Below, piece after piece: positions 61,644 to 64,000 of a stretch of DNA of 64,000 nucleotides (position 1 is its first letter; every line of letters begins with the position of its first letter). Made by a program: the position numbers and the translations under genes. Under the pieces are notes generated by a model, which saw only the letters and a list, made by a program, of their open reading frames with translations, did no database searches and was not told the DNA's origin. The stretch is from Rubrivivax sp. (GTDB lineage Bacteria > Pseudomonadota > Gammaproteobacteria > Burkholderiales > Burkholderiaceae_C): NCBI GenBank assembly GCA_030653385.1, contig JAURZM010000007.1, forward strand, positions 124,001 through 188,000, read 5' to 3'.

Positions 61644-62075
61644 ATGACCTTCGGTCGCCTGGAACGAAGTGCCGGCTCGCGCCCGATGAGCGAGATCAAC
61701 ATGACGCCGCTGATCGACGTCATGCTGGTGCTGCTGGTGATTTTCATCATCACCGCGCCGCTGATGGCCAGCAGCCTGAAGCTGGACCTGCCCAAGTCCG
61801 ACACCACCGGCAGCAGCGATGCGCCGGCCGTCGTGGCGCTGGCCATCGACAGCGAAGGCCGTTTTTACCTGGGTGAACAGCTGCTCGACCCGGCGCAGGC
61901 GCAGACCCTCATCACCGCCCGAGCCCGCGACGCCGCGAGCCGCAACCCCGACACCGAGGTGCAATTGCGTGCCGACCACCGCGTGCCCTACGGCCGCGTG
62001 GCCGAACTGATCGGCTGGGTGCAGGAGGCCGGGCTGAGCCGCATAGGCCTTGTGACGGAGACACCGCCCAGGTAG
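61644..62075 (+). CDS. exbD: ExbD/TolR-family biopolymer transport protein
   Basis: 143 residues. A single N-terminal membrane helix (about 20-42) carries the essential Asp in [19 protein letters not shown]; a periplasmic domain follows with [19 protein letters not shown]. It is the partner of ExbB. The ATG is 2 bases after the exbB stop, so coupling is strong. Whether the pair serves TonB or Tol is not decidable here; no tonB or tolA is adjacent. Confidence 0.95.
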   Translation: MTFGRLERSAGSRPMSEINMTPLIDVMLVLLVIFIITAPLMASSLKLDLPKSDTTGSSDAPAVVALAIDSEGRFYLGEQLLDPAQAQTLITARARDAASRNPDTEVQLRADHRVPYGRVAELIGWVQEAGLSRIGLVTETPPR

Positions 62076-62082
62076 CCGTCCC

Positions 62083-62088
62083 TACAAT
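62083..62088 (+). promoter_or_regulatory. leuS -10 element with very short leader
   Basis: TACAAT followed by CGGC, ending 6 bases before the leuS ATG. Initiation would fall at or next to the start codon, implying a leaderless or near-leaderless message from this promoter; read-through from exbD would give a normal leader. Confidence 0.5.
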
Positions 62089-62094
62089 CGGCGG

Positions 62095-64000
62095 ATGAAC
62101 GAAAAATACGTCGCCGCCGAGGTCGAAGCCGCCGCCCAGGCGCACTGGGAAGCCACCGACGCCCACCGTGTCAGCGAAGACACGTCGCGCAAGAAGTTCT
62201 ATGCCTGCAGCATGCTGCCCTACCCCAGCGGCAAGCTGCACATGGGCCATGTGCGCAACTACACCATCGGCGACATGATGGGTCGCTACCTGCGCATGAA
62301 GGGCATGAACGTGCTCATGCCCATGGGCTGGGACGCCTTCGGCCTGCCGGCGGAAAACGCCGCCATCGACAACAACGTGCCACCCGAGAAGTGGACACGC
62401 GCGAACATCGCCGACATGAAGAGCCAGATGAAGCCGCTCGGCCTGGCCTTCGACTGGAGCCGCGAGCTCGCCACCTGCGACCCCGAGTACTACAAGTGGA
62501 ACCAGTGGTTCTTCCTGAAGATGCTGGAAAAGGGCATCGCCTACAAAAAGACGCAGATCGTCAACTGGGACCCGATCGACCAGACCGTGCTGGCCAACGA
62601 ACAGGTGGTGGACGGCCGCGGCTGGCGCAGCAATGCCATCGTCGAAAAACGCGAGATCCCGGGCTACTACCTGGCCATCACGCAGTACGCCGACGAACTG
62701 CTGGCCGGTGTCAACGACAGCACCGATCTGCACTACCTGGAAGGCTGGCCCGAGCGGGTGCGCCTGATGCAGGAACACTGGATCGGCAAGAGTGAAGGCG
62801 TGCGTTTTGCCTTCACGCACCAGATCCAGGACGACGACGGCCAGCCCATCCAGGGCGGACGCCTGTACGTGTTCACGACCCGGGTCGACACCATCAAGGG
62901 CGTGACCTTCTGCGCCGTGGCGCCCGAACACCCGCTGGCCACCCACGCAGCCGCCACGCAGCCCAAGCTGGCCGCTTTCATCGAAGTGTGCAAAAAGGGC
63001 GGCACGACCGAAGCCGAACTGGCACTGAGGGAAAAGGAAGGCATGCCCACCGGCTTCACGGTGAAACACCCGCTGAACGACCGCCAGATTCCGGTCTGGG
63101 TGGGCAACTACGTGCTGATGGGCTACGGCGACGGCGCCGTGATGGGCGTGCCCGGGCACGACGAACGCGACTTTGCCTTTGCCAAGAAGTACGGCATTCC
63201 CATCCAGCAGGTCATCCACATCGACGGTGAACACTTCGACTACGACCAGTGGCAGGACTGGTACGCCGACAAGTCACGCGGCTTCACCATCAACAGCGGT
63301 GTCTACAGCGGCCTGGCGCACAAGGCGGCGGTGAACGCCATTGCCGCGGCGCTGGCTGAACTGGGCCTGGGCGAAAAGAAGACCACCTGGCGCCTGCGTG
63401 ACTGGGGCATCAGCCGCCAGCGTTACTGGGGCACGCCGATCCCGATCATCCATTGCGCAGACTGTGGTTCGGTGCCGGTGCCGGAAAAAGACCTGCCCGT
63501 GATCCTGCCGCCCGACCTGGTGCCCGACGGCAGCGGCAACCCGCTGAACAAGTGCGCGGCTTTCCTGAACGTGGCCTGCCCACAATGTGGCAAGCCCGCG
63601 CGGCGCGAGACCGACACGATGGACACCTTCGTCGACAGCGCCTGGTACTACATGCGCTACTGCTGCCCGGGCAGCAACGATGCCATGGTGGACGAGCGCA
63701 ACGACTACTGGATGCCGATGGACCAGTACATCGGCGGCATCGAACACGCGGTGCTGCACCTGTTGTACGCACGCTTCTGGACCAAGGCCATGCGTGACCT
63801 GGGCCTGGTGAAGTTCAGCGAACCCTTCACCAAGCTCTTCACGCAGGGCATGCTGCTGAACGAAAGTTTCTACCGCGAAGAAGCCAGCGGCAAGACACGC
63901 TGGTTCTACCCCAGCGAAGTCGAGGTGGCCTACGACGACAAGGGCCAGCCCACCGGTGCCACCGCACGTGCCGACGGCTTGCCGGTGCAGCTGGGTGGCA
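62095..64000 (+). CDS. leuS: leucyl-tRNA synthetase, 3' end outside window
   Basis: The first 635 codons of a gene that runs off the right edge; the family is about 860-880 residues long. HIGH motif equivalent in [19 protein letters not shown], then [14 protein letters not shown], and an editing (CP1) domain with [13 protein letters not shown] and [13 protein letters not shown]. The [17 protein letters not shown] block and a CADC...CPQC zinc-binding segment follow. KMSKS lies beyond the window. Start ATG at 62095 gives [11 protein letters not shown], as expected. Confidence 0.97.
   Translation, partial: MNEKYVAAEVEAAAQAHWEATDAHRVSEDTSRKKFYACSMLPYPSGKLHMGHVRNYTIGDMMGRYLRMKGMNVLMPMGWDAFGLPAENAAIDNNVPPEKWTRANIADMKSQMKPLGLAFDWSRELATCDPEYYKWNQWFFLKMLEKGIAYKKTQIVNWDPIDQTVLANEQVVDGRGWRSNAIVEKREIPGYYLAITQYADELLAGVNDSTDLHYLEGWPERVRLMQEHWIGKSEGVRFAFTHQIQDDDGQPIQGGRLYVFTTRVDTIKGVTFCAVAPEHPLATHAAATQPKLAAFIEVCKKGGTTEAELALREKEGMPTGFTVKHPLNDRQIPVWVGNYVLMGYGDGAVMGVPGHDERDFAFAKKYGIPIQQVIHIDGEHFDYDQWQDWYADKSRGFTINSGVYSGLAHKAAVNAIAAALAELGLGEKKTTWRLRDWGISRQRYWGTPIPIIHCADCGSVPVPEKDLPVILPPDLVPDGSGNPLNKCAAFLNVACPQCGKPARRETDTMDTFVDSAWYYMRYCCPGSNDAMVDERNDYWMPMDQYIGGIEHAVLHLLYARFWTKAMRDLGLVKFSEPFTKLFTQGMLLNESFYREEASGKTRWFYPSEVEVAYDDKGQPTGATARADGLPVQLGG

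Noticed and set aside
1-64000. CRISPR arrays, tRNA genes, insertion sequences or prophage
   Set aside because: No regularly spaced repeats, cloverleaf-like sequences, transposase/integrase motifs or phage structural genes were seen; gaps between genes are short.

Overview
The window is a compact, GC-rich, gene-dense chromosomal segment from a betaproteobacterium of the order Burkholderiales. This rests on gene content and order: hpf-ptsN-hprK, fur/bamE, dapB-exbB-exbD-leuS, lptA-lptB-rpoN and metX-metW are typical neighbourhoods of that order, with a Comamonadaceae or Rubrivivax/Leptothrix-like flavour. No rRNA, tRNA, CRISPR array, insertion sequence or prophage was recognised. The segment looks like core chromosome.

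Layout. 1-8.6 kb: the end of a subtilisin-like peptidase, a histidine-phosphatase-fold protein, a leftward SPFH/DUF4178/DUF350 membrane cluster, a UbiH-type hydroxylase, a secreted protein and an AlkD-like repair protein. 8.6-14.6 kb: nitrilase-fold amidase, glnE, a rhombosortase-like protease, an EamA exporter and a glutathione transferase. 14.6-24.1 kb: a MerR/B12 photoreceptor regulator (LitR/CarH type) with a ferritin-like di-iron protein behind it. Divergent from it is a tightly packed eight-gene operon for modifying membrane fatty acids (FAD oxidoreductase, DUF1365, Cfa-like methyltransferase, chalcone-isomerase-like protein, MFS carrier, DUF3833 lipoprotein, SDR, NTF2-like protein). 24.1-34.7 kb: TonB-C-like secreted protein, corA, a membrane-anchored unknown, an RlmL-type RNA methyltransferase, rpoN, lptB, lptA, dsbA, a SPOR protein and argS. 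34.8-43.8 kb: Ser/Thr kinase fused to a cyclic-nucleotide domain, PsiF-like protein, LysR regulator, HAD dehalogenase, glcB, stress proteins, a geranylgeranyl-reductase-like flavoprotein and a cyclophilin lipoprotein. 43.9-50.7 kb: glutamine amidotransferase, a LytS/LytTR two-component pair, M14 carboxypeptidase and a four-PAS histidine kinase. 50.7-56.4 kb: metW and metX (methionine synthesis), a glutamate-synthase-like FMN protein, a glutathione transferase and a cytosine-deaminase-like amidohydrolase. 56.7-64 kb: hpf-ptsN-hprK, fur, bamE, dapB, exbB, exbD and the 5' part of leuS.

Three things stand out. The light-regulator/lipid-modification locus carries a tandem set of operator-like sequences and a terminator-like hairpin just before the first gene. 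A SAM-II riboswitch precedes metX and is followed by an intrinsic terminator, with an alternative antiterminator pairing that makes transcription attenuation plausible. A family of palindromic GC-rich repeats occurs at four sites, one of which is translated as the C-terminal tail of ExbB. All functions are read from sequence motifs by eye; no database search was possible.
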